Shown: in pieces, positions 8,301 to 16,450 of the stretch
Layout: the number at the start of each line of letters is the position of its first letter
Numbering within the stretch: position 1 is the stretch's first letter
Virus record (IMG/VR): IMGVR_UViG_3300042560_000170
Location: 1-28,898 of that record
DNA from: a virus
Length of the DNA stretch: 28,898 nt
Strand: one strand, 5' to 3'
The notes under the pieces: model-generated
What the model was told of the DNA's origin: nothing
The model's database searches: none
The model's input: only the letters and a program-made list of their open reading frames with translations
Translations under genes and position numbers: made by a program

Positions 8301-11201
8301 AAATGATGTGGGCGGATTCTCGTAAATGTCTGACGGTGGACGGTAGGCAATCTCAAAGGGCAATGAGATGCGCTGGCCTGCTGCCACTCGAGGTGCTTGA
8401 GAGTAAAGATAAGCCTGGTAGCGCTGATCAAGCGTGGATGGATCAATGCCAAGCTTAGGATCGCTCATCAAGGATCTGAACTCTTGTGGCGACATCAATC
8501 TTGCTGTCGTGGCATTGAACGCATCAAACCCTAGCGGGGTTTTCATGAGACTTAAGTCCCATTGCGTGGCGCCGGTAAGGTCTAATGACTTCTGATTCTC
8601 TGGTGCCGTCTTATCGACAGGCTTGCCAGAAAGGTCTGGGCGCTCTTCTGCTGTAGCGGTGCTATAGAGCTTGCCGCCATAATTGAAAGTAGCGTTGGGG
8701 CCAAACTCTGCGCGGGCTATTGCGTAGGCGTCATTAAACGATGCTGCATTTGCGATTCTTGCATTGACTTCGGCTGATTTATCCGCACCGGCAAACTCAC
8801 CCGCTCCGGCAGCAATGGCAGCACGTTGATCGGCGCCAGAAAACTCACCTGCTCCGGCGGCGATTGCCGCTTGATCTTGTGCAGCCTTATTTAATGCCGC
8901 CGTTCTTGCTGCGGCCACTTGACGCTCAACACCGTCGAGAATGTCATTGGCTTGTGCTGTATCAAAGCCAGCCGCTTCCAATTCTTTAACTGCAACGTTT
9001 CGCGCAAGTGCTGGCGTACCAAACTCTGGATCGACTTGTGAGTAACGATTTATTACATCAGCCGACACGCGCCTTTGATTGATAGCCGTATCAGCCTGCG
9101 CGGCTAAAGTATTTGCTTGTTCAGCACCAACAAGATTTGTTAACTGACCGACAAGACCTTCACGGCTTAAGTCATTCCCTGGCCCTAGATAGTCTGAAAT
9201 GGCTTGGTTTGCAGCTATGACGCGCTGTTGCTGGGCGATCTGCTCATCTTCTGTCGGAGACCCTGGTGGTTTCAACTGCGTCAATGGGCTTGTAATGCCA
9301 CCAGCATCAGCGTCAATCGCACCGATGTCTTTGCTATTGATTAGCAAGTTGGCAACGTCAGACTTCGCTGTTAGGTTGTTGACGTTATTGATCAGCCCTT
9401 GGCCAGCGGCCATGATTGCCTGAGGATTGCCTGACTCAATCGCCTTTGCAAGCTGCAGCGCAGAACCTGCGGTTGATACTTCAGAGCTACCCGTTAGTGA
9501 GCCAACGCCTCGTAAAGCGCCTGCGTAGTCGCCTGCATTGATGCGATCAACAACATTAGCCGCGGTAATAACATCATTAACTTTTAACCCGCCGCCAAGA
9601 TCAGTTGATCCTAGTTGTGCGCCAAGATCAGTCTGACCCATGACGCTCATAAGTGCGCCGACATAGTTACCGCTATCGACAGCCTTATAAACATCATAAG
9701 CCGCAGAAACGACTGGTGGCGCAACCATTTTTACAAAGCCAGAGATGTCTCCCTGCATTGCACCGCGGGTTGCTACATAAATCTGTGCAGGAATCTGCCA
9801 CGGACCAGGAACCCAAGCCAGAGCCGATGCGGCCATGTCAAGGAATGTCAAACCCATATCCTGTTCGACAGCACCCTTGTACATTTTCGGGTCGCCAACA
9901 GGTATTAGCTGATCGCCTTCTGCACGATAAAGCTGTGCCATGCGCTCACGATTTGGACCGCCTGTTTTCCCACCAAGGAAGAAGAAAGCGTTGCCTGAAG
10001 CTATGTCTTCAGGCGTAATTTCTGACGCGCCAACCTCTTTTAATTCACCATTGACGATCTTGTAACTGTTAGCAAAAGTGCTGGTATGAGGCCCAATAGC
10101 ATCGGCAATAACAGGATTGTTTTGCAACAAGTAATCAATTGCGGTCGCAGGCGTTTGCTCATAACCGCTCACATAGGGATCATAGTCACCACCTGGCTGC
10201 GTATAAACGGGCGTCTCAACAAAGCCAAACGGCGCATTCGTAGATAGATCTGCCTGATCAATACCAGCCTTCCATCTTGCCAGTTGATCGCCAGCCGTTT
10301 CATATCCTGCATCACCAAGCGACTTGTCGTAAAACGTCGGAACAGCAACGCCTTTGTAATATCCGCTGCCGCCGAGTTGCTCTGCAACGTTGCCAAACCC
10401 ACTTGAAAGAACGCTTCCAGGGGTAAACGTCTGCTGCAAATCGGAAACAGCACCAACTTCTGGCTGTGCTGGTTGTTGACCCGCTGCCGCCAAGTCTTTC
10501 ACCCTTTGTGCATCAGCCTCAGCAACAGTAGCGTATACGGTACCGTTATAGGTTCGTGCTGCAAGCGTTGTGTCTTGCGGCAAATTACCCGGCACTGGTG
10601 GTCCTTGATCTAATACACTCAAGCCACCGGCAGGAGGTCTGGCAGCAATCTCAGCCTGTGAGGCCTGTCTAAACGCAGCCTCTTCTTCTGGTGAGACGTC
10701 ACTGCCAAACTGTGATGCCCAATAAGCAAGACCGCCAGGATCTGCCTCTCGGCCTAAGACACTTTGGTAAAGATTCTTGACAGCGTCTTGATTAACAACT
10801 TCTGGCGCAAATTGTCTGCCTTCTGTTGCGCCATACAAGGCATAGTGACGCTGTGCCTCGAGGGGTGTATCAATACCAGCAGCGCCAAGATCTGAATAGC
10901 GCGTCAGGTAATTCTGCCAATCAAAATTAGCTGGCAACTTTGACTGATCAAAAATAACGCCTGACATCCAATTATCAGCCGATGGTGGTGGGCTTGCAGG
11001 CTGTACGTTGATGGTCGGTTGCCCAATAGGCTTTAAGCCTTCAAATTCTTGCAGTAACGCGTTGATCCCGCCAGCCTTGGTGTAATAATCAATGTCTGCA
11101 GGCGACAAGGTTTGGCCAGGGAAGTAAGACTGATAAAGCGACTGCAATTCGTTAGCATCGCCCTCTGGATTAATTCTGATAGTCGTTTCGTAGAGTGACA
11201 T
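5337..11201 (-). CDS. Giant multidomain virion protein with DUF4214 region
   Basis: At 1954 residues this takes a fifth of the window. Residues 95-130 carry a YLTRYSDLGAAGI ... HYALYG-x2-EGR repeat, followed by a DUF4214-like segment at 137-185 (NLYQSVLGREADPGGLAYW). The middle (about 400-1350) is Ala-rich and helical, with segments resembling phage internal-virion polyproteins. Residues 1396-1441 and 1483-1529 are a diverged direct repeat. Residues 1540-1705 are a Thr/Asn/Val-rich beta region. Residues 1869-1954 match a widespread phage C-terminal module (GPGDGQSDDIPAMLADGEF, then ALGNGS). No catalytic motif was seen. It may be an ejected internal protein or a tail-hub protein; the final module is common on virion proteins. 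Confidence 0.65.
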   Translation of the reverse strand: MSLYETTIRINPEGDANELQSLYQSYFPGQTLSPADIDYYTKAGGINALLQEFEGLKPIGQPTINVQPASPPPSADNWMSGVIFDQSKLPANFDWQNYLTRYSDLGAAGIDTPLEAQRHYALYGATEGRQFAPEVVNQDAVKNLYQSVLGREADPGGLAYWASQFGSDVSPEEEAAFRQASQAEIAARPPAGGLSVLDQGPPVPGNLPQDTTLAARTYNGTVYATVAEADAQRVKDLAAAGQQPAQPEVGAVSDLQQTFTPGSVLSSGFGNVAEQLGGSGYYKGVAVPTFYDKSLGDAGYETAGDQLARWKAGIDQADLSTNAPFGFVETPVYTQPGGDYDPYVSGYEQTPATAIDYLLQNNPVIADAIGPHTSTFANSYKIVNGELKEVGASEITPEDIASGNAFFFLGGKTGGPNRERMAQLYRAEGDQLIPVGDPKMYKGAVEQDMGLTFLDMAASALAWVPGPWQIPAQIYVATRGAMQGDISGFVKMVAPPVVSAAYDVYKAVDSGNYVGALMSVMGQTDLGAQLGSTDLGGGLKVNDVITAANVVDRINAGDYAGALRGVGSLTGSSEVSTAGSALQLAKAIESGNPQAIMAAGQGLINNVNNLTAKSDVANLLINSKDIGAIDADAGGITSPLTQLKPPGSPTEDEQIAQQQRVIAANQAISDYLGPGNDLSREGLVGQLTNLVGAEQANTLAAQADTAINQRRVSADVINRYSQVDPEFGTPALARNVAVKELEAAGFDTAQANDILDGVERQVAAARTAALNKAAQDQAAIAAGAGEFSGADQRAAIAAGAGEFAGADKSAEVNARIANAASFNDAYAIARAEFGPNATFNYGGKLYSTATAEERPDLSGKPVDKTAPENQKSLDLTGATQWDLSLMKTPLGFDAFNATTARLMSPQEFRSLMSDPKLGIDPSTLDQRYQAYLYSQAPRVAAGQRISLPFEIAYRPPSDIYENPPTSFDEFKNTVLGGVAAGSKVASDAQNLVNSLTAKVAALTPNIIAGVASSVTGDTQNSVSTLMRQIGDIASTAGDIVVPELAYGAQQIGDAVSNADGFKNKVSALVNAVIENPASAMWWTATEGAEELVPIGVAAKVLKLTGSMRAAAFADGIANFLETQGLTQEELAKGFENLGLTSTQAAQAASPGAFAAGVVESVLSPLTDLPILKVLAKEGADVGQTIGKRALTVLGSGAKETVGESLQEGAGSVAKQLASKGSVDANEALTDTILGGWLGGKTSAVMTTLDAASQANAIGNATAQSIDELGTPGIAAITSSSLKSQADPTSALTTIYQTGRAEGINDSVLIANMLVGADAANVDLGQVLNGLQVTLKQEGLTVDQANQLINDSAALVNLGDKLALGTTELGDKAAVGDKIDLSGAGDKSTVKELAKEADVRATLDAMGVKPTDALISSLMEGSPTNQEVLARMQSQAELIQSLRGTPDSGVPATSGTPVTSDLPVTGGTPVIQNAPIGQQAAARSDVEATLQSMGLTPTKEAVDSLMQGNPTNDQVLAKLRSSPELLASMRPAVAPEATPGTTTSGPTTSGGQATIVVDGNTTKATETVGNNVIETVVSGNITQQTSSDSKTGTVTVTQSDGNQTVQVTDDGKNLVQITTDSNGNTTKVTDDGNKTVTITSDGKTGSVSTVVGNSTSNTSISGNSIVNVTSNNNVSVETVVDLKTNTFVQYVTDLATGKQDSVSGGSGDLDPAIIEDAKSIIQLQPVIPPVVPTLQADVSPVTPSETKKTVTKPSISGGEAGMLAAASLSGRKSPEDWLGGKLLQSKELGKYYDPLAGVFDTRLPVVPEVPETPVQEEEMRLPYYTYGQEPSMDEIFGEIPVGVEEEEPVYRMGGQVMNPQFMYAKGGLPRQDFRDGKHVAGPGDGQSDDIPAMLADGEFVFPADVVAALGNGSTKAGTEKLYEMMHAIRQRARSNKPKDLPPPALKSPLDYLKKR
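6615..7016 (-). repeat. Diverged domain duplication in the giant gene
   Basis: Two related segments lie about 87 residues apart. One reads DVRATLDAMGVKPTDALISS then SPTNQEVLARM (roughly 6880-7016). The other reads DVEATLQSMGLTPTKEAVDS then NPTNDQVLAKL (roughly 6615-6755). Both look like two-helix units ending in SLR/SMR, and a Gly/Thr/Pro linker separates them. Confidence 0.7.
8775..8870 (-). repeat. Tandem 48-bp in-frame repeat in the giant gene
   Basis: Two adjacent units encode AAIAAGAGEFSGADQR (8823-8870) and AAIAAGAGEFAGADKS (8775-8822). The 48-base spacing preserves frame, so it looks like a slippage or unequal-recombination duplication that has drifted at synonymous sites. Confidence 0.75.
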
Positions 11202-11449
11202 CAGTTAGTCCTTGGATTAACAGCCCCGACAACAGCAGAGGCCCAATCCTGCCATTCATCAAAAAGATATGGATCTGGGATGCCCTCATTAACGAACACA
11301 TCAATCGCTAGCAACCCAGCAGCCCAACTCTTCCAATCAAGATCTGCGGTAGGGATTTGCAATTGCTGTGCCGCATAAGCTTCGACCATGAGACTTGCCC
11401 ATGAATCAAAGGTATGAAATCTGGGGTCATACACTAACGGGACTGTCAT
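11201..11449 (-). CDS. Small conserved phage protein, unknown function
   Basis: The 82-residue product is rich in Trp and acidic residues, with a repeated aromatic pattern: FDSWASLMVEAYAAQQL, LDWKSWAAGLLAIDVF and FDEWQDWASAVVGAVN. It reads as a compact helical protein. The start overlaps the upstream structural gene in an ATGA junction, and the stop touches the ATG of the giant protein, so all three are likely co-translated. It could be a small neck or core component or a chaperone for the giant protein. No family name is offered. Confidence 0.6.
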   Translation of the reverse strand: MTVPLVYDPRFHTFDSWASLMVEAYAAQQLQIPTADLDWKSWAAGLLAIDVFVNEGIPDPYLFDEWQDWASAVVGAVNPRTN

Positions 11450-13716
11450 GTTGAGTAGCCTCGCACATCACCCAAGTCTGCCGTGATGATGACCTTACCT
11501 AATTGGTAATCGCCACCTTCCGTATTGGATACGAATTTCAGACGCAACTCACGGCGCTGCTCTTTCATGTCAATTTTGCCTGTATTTGCATCAAAGACAT
11601 AGGCCGTAGACGTCTGATCAGCCTCTTGCGCGTAAGGTCTGCCTGTAACGTAAAGCTCTATCTCGCCTTCTTGCACGAAGTCTGGCTCTACACGTTCAAC
11701 CCGCAGCCAACGATTCTCACCAATCGGTGATGGTTGTGATGGACCGCCAGCAACCCAACCAAGGTCTGATGTCTCAAATGACGACTCAATCGCTAGGACG
11801 TTGGTGTTATACACCTGATCGGTTCCAACCTCGTGTTCCCAGAGGCGGACAAAGGTCATCAGACTATCCACTTCAATTTCAAAGTCTGCGCCACCAGGAA
11901 TAGCGGCTGAAAGGAAGTCTCCCACCACATAACCTGATCCGCGGTCTTCAATCGTTACCGAAGTAATAGACCCGCCCGATACCACGATGGTAGCTGTAGC
12001 GCCGGAGCCATTGCCGCCTGTTAGCGGTTCGTAGGAATAGGTCCCGTTGGTATAACCTGTGCCCGCATCCGTGATGGTGAAGTCAACAACACCGCCCTCT
12101 GCAGACGGTTCCCAACCAGCGTTAACCGGGAAGCGAAACACTTGCGAGAAGTAACCAGCAGAACGTCTGGCGCCAATAGCCTGGCCTGCGTCATACCAAA
12201 CATTCTCACGCACGTTGTAAATCACTGCATCAGTACATTCTGTTGCCGTGCCTCGAGGATAGAACCACCACACCTCGCCAAACCTGGGAACCTTGGAAGC
12301 CCAAACCTTCTGGCGTTGTGCATAGTTGAGATTGTCAAAAAACCAGTTCTGGTTGAACTGATTGGGAATCTCTTTAACCACGCCGTTGTAGAGCAGGAAC
12401 CGATCCACACCGCACCAGTAATAGATGCCGTCATATTCAATGATGGACTGCGATGAAAGGATCGACGACTGCGACGTGATGATGTCATACCGCCAAAAGG
12501 TTGGGGCGGCAAAATTTGCCGTTCCTGCGACACCAATGGATGTGGGTGCATAAGACACGCGAATCACAGAGTCCAGTGACCAAAATAATCCCGAAGGCGC
12601 ATTGGAGCCACCGCGCACAGGCAGGCCTTGGACGATCTTTCCTGTGGCCACGTTCACTGCGTTGGCATCAGCAGATACCCAATCATCAATATTGCCTGCA
12701 GCGCAGTTTCTGATCAGTCCGTCATTGCCGTACACAAACACATAAGGATGCAATGCAACGACACCACCTGATACGGACACCTCGTTATCGAAGGTAAGTG
12801 ATACGTTAGTGTTACTTGCTGTTGCTGCTTGCGTCAGTACAAGATTGGTCAGTTGCACAGACTCTACGCGAGTGCCTACAGGGATGCCTGCCCCTGTTAC
12901 TAATTGGCCTGCGCCGATGTTCAGATTGGTTGCTGATAAGGTTACGGCTGTCGAGCCATTCGTTATCGTTGCCGCGGTCTCGCTAAAGACGCCAATCGCA
13001 TGCAGGGTTGAGCTACTTACTGCTCCTGCCATGACAGGCGTATTGGTTTCTGAGTCAATCTGAGAAAGGTCTTGCGATGGATGCGCAAGCAATAAATTCT
13101 GGCCGCTGCCTGATGAGTCTTTGAAGGTATCAAACTGCCAGAGATTGTTATCCGAAGCTGTGAACGGGCTGTTAATCGTAGCCACCAACACAGCGAATCC
13201 AGAACCCGTGCCGCCAATGCTTGAAGCAGCAGCGCTTAGGCTATCGCCTTGCATGTACTGAAAACCACTGCCTGTGAGCGTGACCGTTGTGACAACGTTG
13301 CCTGATACGACGACAGTAGCAGTTGCACCTTGGCCACTGCCGCCCGTAAGCGCCACACCCGTGTAGGTGCCATTGGTATAAGACGACCCTGCAGTAATCG
13401 CTCCTAGCGTCGCAATAGCGCCTGAGAAGGTGTAATTAACGATCCCAGAGCCTACGCCGTTGTTGTCAACAGGAATGTACTGCAGGCCATTGTTGTAGCC
13501 GCTGTAGACGTTATTAAACGAATTGCGCGGCAGGACATAAACGCCACGAGAAGGCCCGGCTAAACCTTGAACGATTTGCTTAAAGCCGCCAATCTTGCGA
13601 GGGCGCTTGCGTTGAAAGCGAACCCAGACACCGTCCACATAATACTCACGGTCAAACACCGTGCCATCACGCTGAATGCCGGGCTGTGTATCAAGCGCAA
13701 AGACCTTCTTGGCCAT
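11446..13716 (-). CDS. Large structural protein with inserted beta modules
   Basis: The 756-residue N-terminus (residues 1-60) contains DGVWVRFQRKRPRKIGGF, a pattern common in uncharacterised environmental phage structural proteins. The core looks beta-rich, with recurring aromatic strands (FWRYDIITSQSSILS, GIYYWCGVDRFLLYNG, VWWFYPRG) that suggest a propeller-like body. Three inserts interrupt it: two related TNGTY modules at 109-175 and 550-616, and another beta module at 247-310 (VTGAGIPVGTRVESVQL). The C-terminus (620-756) resumes the core. It sits next to the SU10-like adaptor and a fibre-like gene, so a neck or tail-hub role is inferred. Confidence 0.65.
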   Translation of the reverse strand: MAKKVFALDTQPGIQRDGTVFDREYYVDGVWVRFQRKRPRKIGGFKQIVQGLAGPSRGVYVLPRNSFNNVYSGYNNGLQYIPVDNNGVGSGIVNYTFSGAIATLGAITAGSSYTNGTYTGVALTGGSGQGATATVVVSGNVVTTVTLTGSGFQYMQGDSLSAAASSIGGTGSGFAVLVATINSPFTASDNNLWQFDTFKDSSGSGQNLLLAHPSQDLSQIDSETNTPVMAGAVSSSTLHAIGVFSETAATITNGSTAVTLSATNLNIGAGQLVTGAGIPVGTRVESVQLTNLVLTQAATASNTNVSLTFDNEVSVSGGVVALHPYVFVYGNDGLIRNCAAGNIDDWVSADANAVNVATGKIVQGLPVRGGSNAPSGLFWSLDSVIRVSYAPTSIGVAGTANFAAPTFWRYDIITSQSSILSSQSIIEYDGIYYWCGVDRFLLYNGVVKEIPNQFNQNWFFDNLNYAQRQKVWASKVPRFGEVWWFYPRGTATECTDAVIYNVRENVWYDAGQAIGARRSAGYFSQVFRFPVNAGWEPSAEGGVVDFTITDAGTGYTNGTYSYEPLTGGNGSGATATIVVSGGSITSVTIEDRGSGYVVGDFLSAAIPGGADFEIEVDSLMTFVRLWEHEVGTDQVYNTNVLAIESSFETSDLGWVAGGPSQPSPIGENRWLRVERVEPDFVQEGEIELYVTGRPYAQEADQTSTAYVFDANTGKIDMKEQRRELRLKFVSNTEGGDYQLGKVIITADLGDVRGYST
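11869..12069 (-). repeat. TNGTY beta-module, copy 2
   Basis: Encodes residues 550-616 of the same protein: GTGYTNGTYSYEPLTGGN, then GATATIVVSGG and GDFLSAAIPG. It lies about 1.3 kb from copy 1 within one gene. Such modules recur as inserts in phage structural proteins. Confidence 0.75.
13192..13392 (-). repeat. TNGTY beta-module, copy 1
   Basis: Encodes residues 109-175 of the large structural protein: SSYTNGTYTGVALTGGSG, then GATATVVVSG and a final GDSLSAAASS. It is about 67 residues long and matches the second copy at 11869-12069 position by position at most glycines, threonines and valines. Confidence 0.75.
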
Positions 13717-14954
13717 TAGAATTGGCCCCCTTGAACGCCCCCGCTAAAGACGCCTGTACCCGTTACTGATAAGCCTGTGGCTGTAGTTTCAGCGATCAAG
13801 TTACCCAATACCGAGATGCCAAAGCGACCTGCGCCTGGTCGATAAATACCTGTGTTGGTTTCGGCAGAGAAGTTAATCGCTGGCGATCCGGCTGTGCCGT
13901 TCACAATACTTAATGCGGTAGCACCTACCTGAGCCGTATTGGCATTTAAGAAGTTAACGCCGTCACAGATAAGCGTGGCAGCACCAGCCGCTGGGATGGT
14001 TGCAGTAGCACCGCCTGCAATGCCTGTTGTAACCGTGAGCGAATTGCCACCGGCTACGGTTTGATTGCTCACCACATACAGGTTTACAACCGGCGGATAA
14101 GTTACGGTAACCGCACCTGTTAAGGTGCCCGTGTACTTGTGGATGGTATTGGCAGCTTCCGTTGCTGTGAGCGTGTAAGAGCCTGTCGTTACCGGGTAGG
14201 TCAGGATGGAGAACTCAAACTCGGTACTGACCCCAAAGCCTACAGTTACAAATGCCGTGCCCGTACAGATAATGAATGCCGAGTCACCAGGCTGAAAGGC
14301 TTTGCTTGCAGCGCCATCAATCAGTTGACCGCCTGTAGGCGTGATGGTTAACGTGCCAGAGCCATTGTTTTTGAATAGCACGAACCAGTTATTGGCAAGA
14401 CTCGAGGCTGCTGGCAATGTGGCCGTATTGGTACCACCATCCCAAATATAAGTTTGGGCGCGATCACTCGTCAGGAAGGTGTAGCCGGCTACCAGCGAAG
14501 CCGTGGGATGAGACTGATTAAGCGTAGCCCCTGATGCGACTAATCCTAAGCCTGCAAGCGTGGCCGCATCTGCTGAAGAAGTTCCTGTGCCGAAGGAAAT
14601 AATCCCCCACGTTCCCTGCTCATTCGCATTCGTGGTGATGTAGATGTATTTCGACTCACCTGCTGCCACCGAAATGATGGTATTGGTGCCTGCGTAATCC
14701 TTAACCGTAAAGGTTGTGGCGCCAACGTTTCTGATCAGCGCATCTTGACCTACGGATGCCTGATTGGCAGGTGGCATGTAAAGTGACAACCCCGCAGAGG
14801 AGGCTGTAACTTGCATGATCCTGGCCGCGTAATCATCCGTGGCGTTACCATTGATCGGCCACTCTAGCTGCGTGTTGGCAGAAAGCGTAATGGCCCGATA
14901 TGAAACGTCCGTAGGTTGCACGACGTTGCCGGTGAAGGGTGAGTTGTAGCTCAT
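13716..14954 (-). CDS. Tail fibre-like structural protein
   Basis: The 412-residue protein begins MSYNSPFTGNVVQPTDVSYR and is almost wholly beta-rich, with Gly, Thr, Ala and Val dominant. It shows several repeated short beta units (WFVLFKNNGSGTLTITPTGG, GDSAFIICTGTAFVTVG). The C-terminus contains the TNTGIYRPGAGRFGISVLGN motif, common near the ends of phage fibre and appendage proteins. The start overlaps the adaptor gene spacing by only two bases, and the stop overlaps the ATG of the large structural gene (TAATG). A role in a tail spike, fibre or neck appendage is inferred from composition and motif. Confidence 0.65.
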   Translation of the reverse strand: MSYNSPFTGNVVQPTDVSYRAITLSANTQLEWPINGNATDDYAARIMQVTASSAGLSLYMPPANQASVGQDALIRNVGATTFTVKDYAGTNTIISVAAGESKYIYITTNANEQGTWGIISFGTGTSSADAATLAGLGLVASGATLNQSHPTASLVAGYTFLTSDRAQTYIWDGGTNTATLPAASSLANNWFVLFKNNGSGTLTITPTGGQLIDGAASKAFQPGDSAFIICTGTAFVTVGFGVSTEFEFSILTYPVTTGSYTLTATEAANTIHKYTGTLTGAVTVTYPPVVNLYVVSNQTVAGGNSLTVTTGIAGGATATIPAAGAATLICDGVNFLNANTAQVGATALSIVNGTAGSPAINFSAETNTGIYRPGAGRFGISVLGNLIAETTATGLSVTGTGVFSGGVQGGQF

Positions 14955-14956
14955 GA

Positions 14957-15592
14957 TTAGCTATCCATAACAACGGCTTGACGGTCTGCAATCCGTAGCT
15001 TGTTCTCAACGGTCAAAGCCTGCATGAAAAAGTCATATTGCTGCTGGTAATCATTGACCAAGTCAGGATTCTTAAGGAACTTGGCCGCTTCCATCAGTGA
15101 GCCAAACAGCAGCGCATTGGGCGCATAAATCGTAAACCAGTTGGTTTGGTTGGCAGAATCCAATGGCTGAATGCGCTCGTAATAGAGAATCTCAAACGCA
15201 TAGTCATCATCAGGGGTCGGCGCAATGATCCAGTGCGTGTAGTCATAGTCGGCATAAAACTTTGGCTCATCAGTGCTTGCCGGCTCTGGCCAATACTCAC
15301 GCAGGTACTCATAGGCTCGCAAGAAGACAGGCTTGCGGCGACCAGCCACTGTGATGTTAAAGGACACCGTTTTATGCCAGCGGGCTGGCTTGTCGATGAT
15401 GTTCTGGCCCTGCACAAGGTTGCTTGTCTGAACTGTCAAATTGCCGAGGATCTTTAACTGCGTGGCAATCTTCTGTTCTGTCAGGCCAATGAACGTAGGA
15501 ATCATGTTGAGCGTTGCCTGGTCGGTACGCTCGAGATACTTGGGGATGTCGGCCACCAAGCTATCGTAGGTCATGACATACGCTGCTGTCAT
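14957..15592 (-). CDS. Head-tail adaptor (SU10 adaptor-like)
   Basis: The protein has 211 residues. It has an N-terminal helical pair (MTYDSLVADIPKYLERTD, then IGLTEQKIATQLKI). A beta middle with R-x-Y-E-Y-LREYWPEP follows, then a WIIAPTPDDDYAFEILYYER strand pair, and it ends in helices (LLFGSLMEAAKFLKNP, YQQQYDFFMQAL). This layout matches the SU10 adaptor family, ring proteins under the portal that join the head to the tail. Family length is about 200 residues, so it looks complete. It lies between the lysis-associated genes and the large structural genes. A different adaptor-like protein is encoded at 26086-27156. Confidence 0.75.
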   Translation of the reverse strand: MTAAYVMTYDSLVADIPKYLERTDQATLNMIPTFIGLTEQKIATQLKILGNLTVQTSNLVQGQNIIDKPARWHKTVSFNITVAGRRKPVFLRAYEYLREYWPEPASTDEPKFYADYDYTHWIIAPTPDDDYAFEILYYERIQPLDSANQTNWFTIYAPNALLFGSLMEAAKFLKNPDLVNDYQQQYDFFMQALTVENKLRIADRQAVVMDS

Positions 15593-15593
15593 A

Positions 15594-15986
15594 TCACCAC
15601 ACCTTTTCTCTGATCGACTTGGGTTGCGGTACGAATTGCTTACCTTGCCTCATGCCCTCGCGCTTGGCTCTCGTTGTTGCCCCATATTCCGAAGCGGTTA
15701 GCTTCTCAATTTTCTTCTTGGGCAAATAACGCTCACCAGTTGCTTCAGGTCCTTGCGTGGACGGCTTCCCAGACTTCGTTCCCCAGTCTTCTTTGGTCCA
15801 CTTTGAAAGCGAATTATCCGCCCTTTTGGGGCCTTTGTAACCCCCGCCAGAGGCTTTATACCTCTGAGTCGCTAATTGTGCCTTACGGGCGCTCCATTGG
15901 CCTGGCGAGCCGCCTTTATCGGAGGCTTTAACAGAGGCGACGATACGCTTCCACTTAGCCGGATCTGACTTGGTTGCTGAACTCAT
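15594..15986 (-). CDS. DUF5872-like basic protein
   Basis: The 130-residue, strongly basic protein contains DPAKWKRIVASVKASDKGGS, PGQWSARKAQLATQRYKASG and LSKWTKEDWGTKSGKPS. These blocks are characteristic of DUF5872-like proteins of viruses and phages; the function is unknown. The frame is open back to 16067, but the ATG at 15986 is chosen because it forms an ATGA overlap with the endolysin stop and has an AGAGG site about eight bases upstream. The extension would lie over the endolysin gene in another frame. Lysine-rich composition suggests DNA or capsid contact. Confidence 0.7.
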   Translation of the reverse strand: MSSATKSDPAKWKRIVASVKASDKGGSPGQWSARKAQLATQRYKASGGGYKGPKRADNSLSKWTKEDWGTKSGKPSTQGPEATGERYLPKKKIEKLTASEYGATTRAKREGMRQGKQFVPQPKSIREKVW

Positions 15987-16450
15987 CGCATCAACGCGGC
16001 CTCTGCCGCCCTCCTTCGAGTAAGTCCTGGTAGTACGCGGCCAGCGGCCTTGTTCCAGAGCATGCACTGATCGGCAGCGCCGTCCCAGTCACCAGCATCA
16101 ATCCGCTTTTTAAAGGTGCTGACACGGTAATTACCAAGACCACAGTTATAGGCCCAAGAAGTAACCGCAGCCATACGTCTTGGGAGCGCTTTTGACAGGT
16201 TTGGTGACATCTTGAGTAGGCCGCGAACAAAATACTCAACGTGATGGTCTAGGGCGTCCTCGCACTGCTCCAGAGTCCAGATGGTTCCAGGATTGACTTC
16301 TGGGCCGGTAGCACCCCATCCTATGGTCCAAGGATGTCCACGAGTACCAGGATCGGGATAAGCAGTCACACGGCCATCAGGCAAGCGCTTTGCAAGCCCC
16401 TCAAAGGGCTTTATCAGTACATCCTTGCAAAGCTTTTTGGCCTCGTTCAC
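15983..16450 (-). CDS. Endolysin, GH24 phage lysozyme
   Basis: This 155-residue muramidase would cut the MurNAc-GlcNAc bond of peptidoglycan to lyse the cell. The catalytic-type motif is Glu17 in KPFEGLAK, a YPDPGTRG segment with Asp33, and the TIGWGAT block with Thr42. A short extra loop (LPDGRV) lies between the Glu and the Asp compared with many relatives. The C-terminal half keeps the AVTSWAYNCGLGN and RRRAAEAALM segments. It starts with GTG at 16450, overlapping the holin stop (GTGA). There is no signal-anchor at the N-terminus, so release should depend on the holin. The length fits the family. Confidence 0.9.
   Translation of the reverse strand: MNEAKKLCKDVLIKPFEGLAKRLPDGRVTAYPDPGTRGHPWTIGWGATGPEVNPGTIWTLEQCEDALDHHVEYFVRGLLKMSPNLSKALPRRMAAVTSWAYNCGLGNYRVSTFKKRIDAGDWDGAADQCMLWNKAAGRVLPGLTRRRAAEAALMR

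Noticed and set aside
15987-16067. N-terminal extension of the DUF5872-like gene to 16067
   Set aside because: It lies over the endolysin in another frame, while ATG 15986 forms an ATGA junction with a nearby ribosome site.
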